Part shown: positions 6,291 to 14,989 of the stretch, one piece after another
Layout of the letters: every line of letters begins with the position of its first letter
How positions within the stretch are numbered: position 1 is the stretch's first letter
DNA from: Methylomonas subterranea
GTDB lineage: Bacteria; Pseudomonadota; Gammaproteobacteria; Methylococcales; Methylomonadaceae
NCBI RefSeq assembly: GCF_024505185.1
Contig: NZ_JANIBJ010000021.1
Location: 1 to 64,000 of the forward strand
Length of the DNA stretch: 64,000 bases
Direction of reading: 5' to 3'
Translations under genes and position numbers: made by a program
Notes under the pieces: model-generated
The model's database searches: none
Told to the model about the DNA's origin: nothing
The model's input: the letters and a program-made list of their open reading frames with translations, nothing else

Positions 6291-9250
6291 TGCACGTTTT
6301 ATTCGTCTCGGCCTGCGAGAAACGGGCGATAAAGAAAACCCGCGCAGTGCTGGACAGTTTCGCACTCCGCACTGGCGAAAAGGCGTGGGCCACACCGATT
6401 ACCACCGAAGGCTTGCACGAAGTACGTTTGGCACTGAAACGGGTTGCTACCCGACAAACCGCGGTAGCCTGTTACCGCAATGAAGGCCGGCAACGGATGA
6501 AACTATTGTGGATCGTCGGTTCCCGTAACGCATTCGGGCCGGATGGACATTTTCCGGCCGGCTATCGACTGGCGAAAAACACGACACCTATAGCGGAATG
6601 GTTACGAGTCGCTTCGCTGCTGGCGCAAGCCGCCGGTTGGGGGCATGACATCGGTAAGGCTTCCACACTTTTTCAAGCCAAGTTGCGAGCGGCAACGCCG
6701 AGCAAAGACGCCGTACGCCATGAATGGGTATCGATGCGGGTATTGCAATTGATGCGCGCAGGCAAAAATTGGGACGATGCTTGGCAAAGCTTGCGTGGGA
6801 CGAAAATATTACAAGACAATCGACTAGAGAATGGCCTGCATTCAGCGGCCGACACACTGGATTATTTGTTGGTCACTCACCACCGCTTATTGGGTCCTAT
6901 CAAGGCCATGACCGAACCGGACGAAAGCAATCACTTTTCCGGCGAAATTATCGACTTGGCACCGCAAGGCGCATTATCCGAAAAACCTTTTGAAACAATA
7001 CCAGCACTGTTGGCACGTATAGAGCAAAAAACTGCCGATAAATCGGCGGCTTATTGGCGAGGAATTAGCGTTTACACCCGTGCCGCGCTAATCATGGCCG
7101 ATCATGTCATTTCCGCTAGACCTTACGGAAAGCCTCCCGAAGACGGCATGTTCGCCAACACCAAAGCTGGCAACCTTGACCAACCGTTGAACTGGCATTT
7201 GAATGAAGTGGCGCACGCCGCCGGCGATTTCGCCTATCGCATCGGTAATTTGCGTTTACCAAGCTTAAGCGAACAAAGCTTGGAGGCGATTTGCCAACCG
7301 GTGACCAAAGCTGCGTACCAATGGCAAGACCGCGCCGCCGATGCCTTGGCGGCTTTTCGGCGGGACTCCGATTTACCGGTATTGGCGTTGAATATGGCCG
7401 GCACCGGTAGCGGAAAAACTCGAATGAACGCTCGCGCCGCTTGCGTCCTAAGCCAAGGCCGAGTCCGTTTTGCCGTGGCATTGAATCTACGCGCCCTGAC
7501 GCTGCAAACCGGCGATGCCTATCGCGAACAATTGGCAATTGGCCCGGACGAATTGGCTTGCATCATTGGCGATCGGATCACCACCAAACTTCATCAACAA
7601 AGCCGGCTGGCGACACCGGACGATGCCGACGAAAACGAGGCCGAAACCGAGTTCGACGTAACGCCGGGCGAGTTCGACGTTCCGGCTTGGCTAGAAGAAT
7701 TCGCCGCTGGTAAACCGAATTTCAACACCATACTCGGCGCGCCAATCTTGATTTCCACCATCGATTTTTTGATCGCCGCCGGCATGCCACATAAACAAGG
7801 CCATCATGTCGCAGCGCTACTGCGTTTGCTCGATAGCGATCTGGTGCTGGACGAAGTGGACGGTTACGACCCGAAGCCTTTGGTTGCGGTGTTGCGTTTG
7901 GTACAGATGGCAGCGCTGTTTGGGCGCAACGTGATTTGTTCAACCGCGACCTTGGCAGAGCCGGTGGCCAATGCACTTTACGAAGCCTATTATAGCGGCG
8001 CACGGATGCGCGCTGCGTTGGAAGGCAGTGAACCGGCGTTCGCCTGCGCTTTGTTCGATGATACTCGACTAATACCGGACATTGTTCGCTTCAACGCTAG
8101 CTTCGCTTTTGCCGATCTCTACCGGAAACGTATCGAACGGCAGAGACAAAAGACACCAACCATGGCAGAGCGGTTAGCGTTTTTGCAAACGGTCACCGAA
8201 CGTTCGCCCAGTTGTTGGCAAGAATCCGTAGCGACTGCGGCGGAACGCCTGCACGCGGCGCACGGCTGGACTCACAAAGCCAGCGGTAAACGGGTGTCGT
8301 TCGGTTTGGTCCGAATGGCAAATATTATTCCCGCCATCGCCACCGCTCGATTTTTGGCGGAACGACTACCCAATTCCAGGATTGCATGCTATCACTCCCA
8401 GGATTTTCTGATTCAGCGATTTTTGAAAGAACAAACCTTGGATCGTTTGCTGAGGCGTCATAATGGTAATACCGCCATTGAAGCCGATCTTGAAATCCGC
8501 GATCTACTAGCCGCCTCACCTTATGACGAAACAATATTCATCGTAGTTGCTACCCCGGTCGAGGAAATCGGACGCGACCATGATTTCGATTGGGCGGTGA
8601 TAGAACCCTCCAGTACACGTTCTATCGTACAGACTGCCGGCCGAGTCAATCGTCATCGACATGACAAAGTCACGGAACCGAATATCGCCATCATGCAGTA
8701 CAACCACCGATGGGCGCGTAACGAGAAGGTCGTGTTCTGTAAACCGGGTTACGAAAGTGGGGATTCACCCTATAACACCAAGGATCTTTCTGTTCTATTG
8801 GACTGGCAAAATTTAAGGGCCATCGATGCCGGGCTGATGTTCGATGGTCATCGGTTTGCACAGTTTGATAACGATGCTATCGATCGAATGCTTAATAAAC
8901 CGCTTGATAGACAATTCGATTTGAATCAGGCAACCCCATGGTGGATCGGCCAAGCGCTGTACGAGGCTTATCCCCTCAGGGACAAAGAGCGTCAGGATGA
9001 GTTTTATTTGGATGAAGACGGAAAATTTCGTTTGATCGACTTTTCCGGTTCTGTAGAGAGACGTGATTTAGTGCACCAGGAACCAAGTAAAAATACTTGG
9101 CTGACATGCGATACCGATAGCTTGTTCGAACATTGCCATAGCCATGGCATAGCTACGAAAATGGGAATGAAGGTAACCGTTCCTGCGCTGAAAGATAACA
9201 GCGTTTTAATTTACGATAGTTCTTTTGGGTTCTTTGTCGACAACGAATAG
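6290..9250 (+). CDS. cas2-3: Cas2-Cas3 fusion, type I-F helicase-nuclease
   Basis: In type I-F, Cas2 is fused to the N-terminus of Cas3, so one protein serves both spacer acquisition and target shredding. Residues 1 to about 75 form the Cas2-like part (MHVLFVSACE start). The HD nuclease motif GWGHDIGKAS is at about 117-126. The helicase P-loop GTGSGKT is near 370, the Walker B-type LVLDEVDGYD near 518, and later helicase motifs include QTAGRVNRH near 780. At 986 aa it is near the family length (about 1076 in P. aeruginosa) and shows no breaks. A strong ribosome binding site (AAGGAGG) lies just before the ATG at 6290. It is the distal gene of the plus-strand arm. Confidence 0.95.
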   Translation: MHVLFVSACEKRAIKKTRAVLDSFALRTGEKAWATPITTEGLHEVRLALKRVATRQTAVACYRNEGRQRMKLLWIVGSRNAFGPDGHFPAGYRLAKNTTPIAEWLRVASLLAQAAGWGHDIGKASTLFQAKLRAATPSKDAVRHEWVSMRVLQLMRAGKNWDDAWQSLRGTKILQDNRLENGLHSAADTLDYLLVTHHRLLGPIKAMTEPDESNHFSGEIIDLAPQGALSEKPFETIPALLARIEQKTADKSAAYWRGISVYTRAALIMADHVISARPYGKPPEDGMFANTKAGNLDQPLNWHLNEVAHAAGDFAYRIGNLRLPSLSEQSLEAICQPVTKAAYQWQDRAADALAAFRRDSDLPVLALNMAGTGSGKTRMNARAACVLSQGRVRFAVALNLRALTLQTGDAYREQLAIGPDELACIIGDRITTKLHQQSRLATPDDADENEAETEFDVTPGEFDVPAWLEEFAAGKPNFNTILGAPILISTIDFLIAAGMPHKQGHHVAALLRLLDSDLVLDEVDGYDPKPLVAVLRLVQMAALFGRNVICSTATLAEPVANALYEAYYSGARMRAALEGSEPAFACALFDDTRLIPDIVRFNASFAFADLYRKRIERQRQKTPTMAERLAFLQTVTERSPSCWQESVATAAERLHAAHGWTHKASGKRVSFGLVRMANIIPAIATARFLAERLPNSRIACYHSQDFLIQRFLKEQTLDRLLRRHNGNTAIEADLEIRDLLAASPYDETIFIVVATPVEEIGRDHDFDWAVIEPSSTRSIVQTAGRVNRHRHDKVTEPNIAIMQYNHRWARNEKVVFCKPGYESGDSPYNTKDLSVLLDWQNLRAIDAGLMFDGHRFAQFDNDAIDRMLNKPLDRQFDLNQATPWWIGQALYEAYPLRDKERQDEFYLDEDGKFRLIDFSGSVERRDLVHQEPSKNTWLTCDTDSLFEHCHSHGIATKMGMKVTVPALKDNSVLIYDSSFGFFVDNE

Positions 9251-9340
9251 CCGGCACCAATTCGCCGCAACTCCAGACCACCGGCGCTGCATCGATACGG
9301 GAAAATTTAATAGTTTTCGCGGGAGCGTATTACTCCCCCC

Positions 9341-10558
9341 TCAATACAAATCGCTCAGGCTGAGCTTGCGCAGTTTGGGCGCCAATTTTGCCGTTGCCGC
9401 GACCACGATCAGGGTCATCGCCCCGCCGAACACTACCGACGGTACCAAGCCCAGCCAGCGCGCGGCGACGCCGGACTCGAAGGCGCCCAGTTCATTGGAC
9501 GAACCGATAAAAATGCCGTTGATGGCGGACACCCGGCCGCGCAAGGCGTCGGGCGTGGACAGCTGCAGAATGGTCGAGCGCATCACCACCGATACGCCGT
9601 CGCAAATGCCGGACAGCATCAGGCACAGGGCGCCTAGCCAAAAATTGGCCGCCAGCGCAAACGCTATCATGCACAAACCGAAGCCGGCCACGGCCGCCAA
9701 CAACCAACTGCCGGCATGGCGGTTTATCGGATGGCGGGCCAGGAACAGGCCGGTCATTACCGCCCCGGCCGCCGGCGCGGCCCGCAAAATACCCAGACCC
9801 TCGGCGCCGTATTGAAACACTTCATGAATAAAGGCCGGCAGCAGCGCCACCGCCCCGCCGAACAATACCGCGAACATATCCAGCGACTGCGCGGCCAGCA
9901 CCACCTGGTTGTTGAATACAAAGCGCAATCCCTCGCCTATGCTGGCGAAAATCGGCACCGATTCCGCCGGCGGCGGCTGCTTGATCCGTAGCGTCAACAA
10001 TGCCGTTGCCGCCACCGCGCATAATCCAGCCGCCACGCCATAAGCGGCGCTCTTGCCGACCCAGGCCACCAGCGCGCCGCCCAGGGCCGGCCCGCCCACC
10101 AGACCGAAATTGATCACCGAGCTGCCTATGCCGGACGCCTTGGCAAACGCTTCCCGAGGTAACACCAGCGCGAACAACGCGCTGTAGCTGGGCCCCAGAA
10201 AGGCTCGGGCCACGCCGGTACAGGCAATCGTGCCGTAAATCCACCGCAAGGGATCGCCAGGCAGGCGCGCGTCGGCCGCCAGCAGCAATGTTACGGCATT
10301 CAACGCCAGTAGCCCGCAGGCGACGATCCCGAACCAGCGCCGCGAATAATGATCCACTGCGTAACCGGCAAACAGTGCGCAGCAAAAGTAGGGAACCACT
10401 TCCGCCAAGCCCACCAAGCCCAGGGCCAGGGTGTCGCGGGTCAATTCGTAGACATGCCAGCCCACCACGGTGGCCATCACCTGGTAAGCCAGTACGGCCA
10501 AGCCGCGAAAAGTCAGGAGTTTGAAAAATGCACTGTTGATAATGCCGGGAGTCGCCAT
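9341..10558 (-). CDS. MFS transporter, EntS-like exporter family
   Basis: This 405-aa integral inner-membrane protein has about 12 hydrophobic helices, the layout of the major facilitator superfamily. The region YAVDHYSRRW near residue 67 fits the loop 2-3 MFS motif, and LRGRVSAINGIFIGSSNELGAF near 325 is typical of the MFS_3 (EntS/TMS) group, which contains siderophore and drug exporters. The substrate cannot be read from sequence. It points toward the cas2-3 gene with a 90-bp gap and stands alone on its strand. Confidence 0.8.
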   Translation of the reverse strand: MATPGIINSAFFKLLTFRGLAVLAYQVMATVVGWHVYELTRDTLALGLVGLAEVVPYFCCALFAGYAVDHYSRRWFGIVACGLLALNAVTLLLAADARLPGDPLRWIYGTIACTGVARAFLGPSYSALFALVLPREAFAKASGIGSSVINFGLVGGPALGGALVAWVGKSAAYGVAAGLCAVAATALLTLRIKQPPPAESVPIFASIGEGLRFVFNNQVVLAAQSLDMFAVLFGGAVALLPAFIHEVFQYGAEGLGILRAAPAAGAVMTGLFLARHPINRHAGSWLLAAVAGFGLCMIAFALAANFWLGALCLMLSGICDGVSVVMRSTILQLSTPDALRGRVSAINGIFIGSSNELGAFESGVAARWLGLVPSVVFGGAMTLIVVAATAKLAPKLRKLSLSDLY

Positions 10559-10711
10559 GTATGTCCTGATAACGCACCGCCCGACAGGCCGAGCGGTGGA
10601 TTGCGAAAAAGCTTCAGTTTACCGGGCTTGCCGCCATCCGGATGCTGGGCGTGGTAAAAAATCGAAACAATTCCTTCTTACTCGGGAGGCAGCTTAAATG
10701 CCGATAACTCC

Positions 10712-10730
10712 CTTCTCCCGCCGGGAGAAG
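10712..10730. repeat. REP-like palindrome (CTTCTCCC-GCC-GGGAGAAG)
   Basis: An 8-bp perfect stem with a 3-base loop, followed by a GAGGGTA-type tail. The same family of palindrome with similar flanks recurs at 43670-43854 and 47690-47735. It is probably an extragenic repeat and may also act as a terminator. Nothing else recognisable lies in 10559-10880. Confidence 0.7.
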
Positions 10731-10884
10731 GTTTGGATGAGGGTACATAAATCAATGGCTTATTAATTATATCCTCCTCGCCCCAACCCCCTGCCGCAAG
10801 GAGCTTTTACGACAGCTGCCGGAGCGGATAATGACCAAACAGAAACGGCCGGGGTTCGCTCAACCCAGCCGGCCCCGGGCCTTA

Positions 10885-10998
10885 CTCTGAAGGTCACGTT
10901 GGAAGTGAGGCCTAGTCTCGATCGGCAAGGCCGTCATCGCGACTGTGCATCGCTCCGACGAGACTGCTTTTCATGAGCAGGAGGCCTGCCTTCATGAG
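10885..10998. ncRNA. Candidate structured RNA or 3'-UTR element (nested inverted repeats)
   Basis: Four complementary pairs nest in the right order: CTGAAGG (10887-10893) with CCTTCA (10989-10994); AGGCCT (10908-10913) with AGGCCT (10982-10987); AGTCTCG (10914-10920) with CGAGACT (10959-10965); and TCGG (10922-10925) with CCGA (10955-10958). The inner stem thus reaches 11 pairs with one bulge and encloses smaller hairpins. On the minus strand it follows the stop of the gene at 11001 directly, so it may be its 3'-UTR or an independent small RNA. I do not recognise a known family. The strand is undecided. Confidence 0.35.
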
Positions 10999-11000
10999 TG

Positions 11001-11456
11001 TTAGGCAAAATATAGCCCGCGCAATTCGAGCATGGACTTGGCGCTCAAGGTTTGACCGTCGCTTTTGCGGTTGACCGTGTACATGCCGTTGACGAGCAGG
11101 ATTTCCTCGCCATCGCCGGCAAAGCCGACCACGTTATGACTGGCGTCCAGGGGGATCCGGTGCAGACCGCCGCCGTGGCTGTTGAAGTCGGCAATAATCC
11201 CGGCGTGCGGCGGATTCTTTACCGAATCCCACCACGGCAGCTTGCCGGCATCGTGCGTCCAGGTTTCGCCCAGGGCTTCCGGCGGCAGACAGCGTTCAAC
11301 CAACCTTTGGCCGACCACGGCATATTGCATGCGGCTGATTTTCTCGGGTTCCGCGCCCAAGGTTTCCCGGCATTCCAGAATATCGCCGTTCAGAAATGCA
11401 TCGGTTGCGGATAGGACGCGGTTCCAAACGCCGTCAAGATTTTTGTGTTCAAACAT
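11001..11456 (-). CDS. Conserved-looking hypothetical protein, 151 aa
   Basis: I do not recognise this protein. The start at 11456 is chosen because AAGGGG lies about 7 nt upstream; the open frame extends 46 residues further without a better signal. The protein is soluble, with no signal peptide or membrane segment. An N-terminal helical part (about 1-60) is followed by a glycine- and histidine-rich stretch (DFNSHGGGLHRIPLD near 95) and a probable beta-rich C-terminus. It stands between a structured element downstream and a divergent gap before the RND gene. A real gene is supported by the ribosome binding site and even codon use. Confidence 0.6.
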   Translation of the reverse strand: MFEHKNLDGVWNRVLSATDAFLNGDILECRETLGAEPEKISRMQYAVVGQRLVERCLPPEALGETWTHDAGKLPWWDSVKNPPHAGIIADFNSHGGGLHRIPLDASHNVVGFAGDGEEILLVNGMYTVNRKSDGQTLSAKSMLELRGLYFA

Positions 11457-11724
11457 TTCAATCCCCTTGGTCAAATTAATGTGAAAAGACATCAACAGAC
11501 CAAGCAAAATCATGACCAATTTCCGCCGGCCGCCAAGTCGGCAAACCGCAACACGGCAAAAACAGCTAACGCTTTGTTTTTTAAAGGACTGCATATTTAA
11601 ACACCGAATATGCAGGGCGAACCGGGTGAAAAACCGCTGCAGCGCGACTATCGGACAGTGTCCGACAATTTAGCGAATTCCCGACAAAAGCAGTAGGGAA
11701 ATCAGGGTTTTTGACGGCGGTTTT

Positions 11725-14700
11725 TTAATCGTCGGTAAGCGAAGCAAGCGGCACGGCAAATCGCCCGAACCTCAACAATATCGTCGGCAGCAACAGCAGA
11801 TTCAACACCGTCGACGACACCAGTCCGCCGATGATGATGGCCGCCATCGGCCCCATGATTTCCCGGCCCGGATTGTCGCTGTCGAAGGCCACCGGCAGCA
11901 TGGCCAAGGCCGTCACCAGCGCTGTCATCAGGATGGACGGCAGCCGTTCCTGAGCGCCGCGCAGCGCCGTCGCCGCCAACCAGGCTTGGCCTTCGATTTC
12001 GACCAGATGCCGGTAATGCGAAATCAGCATGATGCAGTTGCGCACGGTGATGCCGAACAGGGTCACAAAGCCGACGAAAGAGCCCACCGACAGCGCGGCA
12101 TCGGTCAATACCACCGCCAGCACGCCGCCCAGCAGGGCAAACGGCAGGTTAAGCAGGGTCAACACCGTATGCCGCAGGCTGCCCAGCGCAATGTAAATCA
12201 ACACCAGCACCCCGGCGCCGGCCAACAACGAATGCATGATCAGATCCCGGCGGGCCTTGGCTTGCTCCAGCGCCGCGCCGATAAATTCCGGATAACTTTC
12301 GTCGGACCATTCCAGCTGTTTCGATAAGCGCTGTTTCAATTCCCGCATAAAATCGTCCATGTCGCGGTCTTCGACATTGCAGGTCACGGTCTGCGCCCGC
12401 AATCCGCCTTGATGCAGGATGTTGTAACGGCCCTCGCCGTGGCGGATATCGGCGACTTGTTCCAGCGACACCCGTTCGCCGTCGGCATTTTTCAGGGCAA
12501 TTTGCCGCAGCGATTCGGCGTGTTTTTTCATATCGGCCGGCAAGGTCACGGCCACGTTAACAATCCGGTTGCCTTGAATATGCTTGCCGACGATACGGCC
12601 TTCGTATGCGGTTTCCAGCGCCGCCATGACCTGGGCCGGGCTGATGCCGCGAAATTGCAGCCTATCCAGGTCCAGACGCACGTCCAGCATGGCGGTGGCC
12701 GGCGGCGAGCGCATTTGCACATCCACCGCGCCGGGGATGGCTTCGACGATTTGCGCGGCGGCCCTGGCTTTGTCGTCCAGCGCCGCTAAATCGTTGCCGT
12801 AAATATTCAGCACCACGGCCGCCGTGTAGCCGGAAATGGTTTCATCCACCCGCTCTGTCAGAAAGGTGTTGGCCTCGTAATGTATGCCGGGGAAAGCGTC
12901 CAAAATGCGCCGCAAGCCGTCCAAAACCCGTTGTTGTTCGGCGCCGGGCAAGGGCTTGAGCCTAACCTCGTATTCGCTGTAATGGCTGCCGTAAGTGTCC
13001 GCGCCGCGCTCCGCCCTGCCCGCCCACTGCGATACAGATTCCACGCCGTCGACCGCCAGAAAGCGTTCCGTCAGCAGGCTGCCGACCCGGATGGATTCGA
13101 TCAGGGAAGTACCGGGCACGCTGGCGGTATGCACGATGAAATGGCCTTCGCGCAATTCCGGCAGGAATTTGTGTTCCAGGCGTAAAAAGGCTAATACCCC
13201 CAGCAGAAACAGCGCCAGACAGCCCAGGGCCACCGCATTGAAATGCCGCATCACCCATTGCAATAGACTGGCATACAGCGGCTTCAGTCGTTTGATCAGC
13301 GGCGGCTCGCTGTCGTCGGCCAACCGGCGTTTCAGCAGTAAATGGCATAGGGCCGGGGTCAAGGTCAATGCCACGGCCAAAGACATCATGATCGCCAGGA
13401 TATAGGCATGACCCAGGGGCGCAAACAAACGTCCGGCCACGCCATCCAAAGTCAACAGCGGCACGAACACCAGCGCGACAATAAAGCTGGCGTAGACCAC
13501 TGAACCGCGTACTTCCAACGAAGCCCTTTGAATCACGGCGGCCACGCTGTCCGGGCGGGCCTTATGCCGATTTTCCCGCAGGCGGCGAAAGATGTTTTCA
13601 GTGTCTATGATGGCGTCGTCCACCACCTCGCCCAAGGCTATCGCCAGACCGCCCAATACCATGATATTCAGATTGACCCCCATCTGCAGCAACACAAGCA
13701 CCGCCGACATCAAGGACAAGGGTATCGCCAGCGCCGCAATCAAGGCGCTGCGTAAATTGAAGAGAAACAGGTACAGCACCAGCACCACGAACAGACCGCC
13801 GAACAACAGATGGCCGGCCAGATTATGCACCGAGGTTTCGATGTAATCGGCGGGGCGGAACAGGTGCGAATAGAAATCCACGCCTTGCTGCTTGAACAGG
13901 GGTTCCAAGCCGGCCAGCACGCTTTCCACCCGCCGAGAAACCGACAAGGTGTTGGCGTCGAACTGGCCTATCACCATCAGCACCACGCCCGGTTTGCCCA
14001 TGATCTGGGCGGCACTGATCGGCGGCTCGGCGGCATAGCGGATGTCGGCCACGTCGTTCAAGGTAATGCCGACGCCGTCCTGGCGTTTTACCACCAAGCG
14101 TTTGAATTGTTCGGGATCGGCCGGCTGGCCGCTGACTTGCAAGGTAAAGCGCTGATTGTCGTTTTCGATGAAACCGGCGCCGCTGGTCTGGTTGGCGCCG
14201 GCCGCGGCGGCCACCACCTCGTCCAGGGTCAGATTAAAGCGCAACAAGGCCTCCGGCCTGACCTGCACCTGCAATTGCCGCACCTCTCCGCCGAATACAT
14301 TCACATCGGCCACGCCGGGCACGGCCAGCAGGCGCGGCGCCAAGGTCCAGTCCACCAGACCACGCAATTCCATCAAGGATTTGCTGCCCGAACTCAAGCC
14401 TATGGTCAGCACCGTCGACGAGGACGACGACAGCGGTACCGCCACCGGGATGCCGATGCCGGCCGGCAGTTTCTGCCCCAGGCTGGACATGCGTTCGGCC
14501 ACCAGCTGGCGATTGCGGTAAATATCGCTGTCTTCAGCGAAGGTGGCGGTGATGATGGAAAGGCCCTGTATCGATTCGGAGCGCAAGCTTTCCAGGCCGA
14601 TCAAGGGGCGGACGGCGGTTTCTATCGGCAAGGTCACCAGCACTTCCACCTGCTCGGCGGCCAAGCCCGGCGCTTCGGTTTGTATGATGACCCGCTTGGG

Positions 14701-14829
14701 AGCGAATTCCGGAAAAATATCCAGGCCCGCGCTGCTAAAACGGTATGCGCCGTAGGCCATCAGCAACAAAGCCAAGGCGACCACGACGCCGGAATAACGG
14801 ATGGAAAAACGGATCAGGGTAGCGAGCAT
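11725..14829 (-). CDS. RND efflux permease, heavy-metal efflux (CusA/CzcA) type
   Basis: RND permeases export substrates across the envelope using the proton gradient, normally with a periplasmic adaptor and an outer-membrane channel. The 1034-aa protein has the internal duplication of the family: one TM helix at each repeat start, large periplasmic loops and clusters of TM helices near 340-500 and 865-1020. The segment LGEVVDDAIIDTENIFRRLREN near residue 400 matches the heavy-metal (HME) subfamily, with acidic residues in TM4. I took the second ATG (14829), which gives the usual start MLATLIRFSIRYSG; the ATG at 14850 would add seven residues. No adaptor or channel gene is next to it, so it may use partners from elsewhere. 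Confidence 0.85.
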   Translation of the reverse strand: MLATLIRFSIRYSGVVVALALLLMAYGAYRFSSAGLDIFPEFAPKRVIIQTEAPGLAAEQVEVLVTLPIETAVRPLIGLESLRSESIQGLSIITATFAEDSDIYRNRQLVAERMSSLGQKLPAGIGIPVAVPLSSSSSTVLTIGLSSGSKSLMELRGLVDWTLAPRLLAVPGVADVNVFGGEVRQLQVQVRPEALLRFNLTLDEVVAAAAGANQTSGAGFIENDNQRFTLQVSGQPADPEQFKRLVVKRQDGVGITLNDVADIRYAAEPPISAAQIMGKPGVVLMVIGQFDANTLSVSRRVESVLAGLEPLFKQQGVDFYSHLFRPADYIETSVHNLAGHLLFGGLFVVLVLYLFLFNLRSALIAALAIPLSLMSAVLVLLQMGVNLNIMVLGGLAIALGEVVDDAIIDTENIFRRLRENRHKARPDSVAAVIQRASLEVRGSVVYASFIVALVFVPLLTLDGVAGRLFAPLGHAYILAIMMSLAVALTLTPALCHLLLKRRLADDSEPPLIKRLKPLYASLLQWVMRHFNAVALGCLALFLLGVLAFLRLEHKFLPELREGHFIVHTASVPGTSLIESIRVGSLLTERFLAVDGVESVSQWAGRAERGADTYGSHYSEYEVRLKPLPGAEQQRVLDGLRRILDAFPGIHYEANTFLTERVDETISGYTAAVVLNIYGNDLAALDDKARAAAQIVEAIPGAVDVQMRSPPATAMLDVRLDLDRLQFRGISPAQVMAALETAYEGRIVGKHIQGNRIVNVAVTLPADMKKHAESLRQIALKNADGERVSLEQVADIRHGEGRYNILHQGGLRAQTVTCNVEDRDMDDFMRELKQRLSKQLEWSDESYPEFIGAALEQAKARRDLIMHSLLAGAGVLVLIYIALGSLRHTVLTLLNLPFALLGGVLAVVLTDAALSVGSFVGFVTLFGITVRNCIMLISHYRHLVEIEGQAWLAATALRGAQERLPSILMTALVTALAMLPVAFDSDNPGREIMGPMAAIIIGGLVSSTVLNLLLLPTILLRFGRFAVPLASLTDD

Positions 14830-14989
14830 GAATGGACCGGCCGATGACAAATAGCGCCTATTGTGCCCTGCCGAGCCGGTGCGGGTCTATGCCCAGCCTT
14901 AAACCGCTTCCGGCAATGGCCGCTTGGCGTTTAAAACCGCTTACGTTATGCTGAAACTCCATCGTCCGCCAGTTGCCCACCGATACACC

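Noticed and set aside
2342-9250. Type I-F3 (Tn7-like, transposition) or I-F2 CRISPR system
   Set aside because: Cas1, Cas2-3 and separate cas8f and cas5f are present, no tns genes are visible, and Cas7f and Cas5f look like I-F1.
13810-14847. Long open frame antisense to the RND gene
   Set aside because: Shadow frame in GC-rich DNA; histidine- and glutamine-rich translation without domains, while the opposite strand encodes a clear RND permease.
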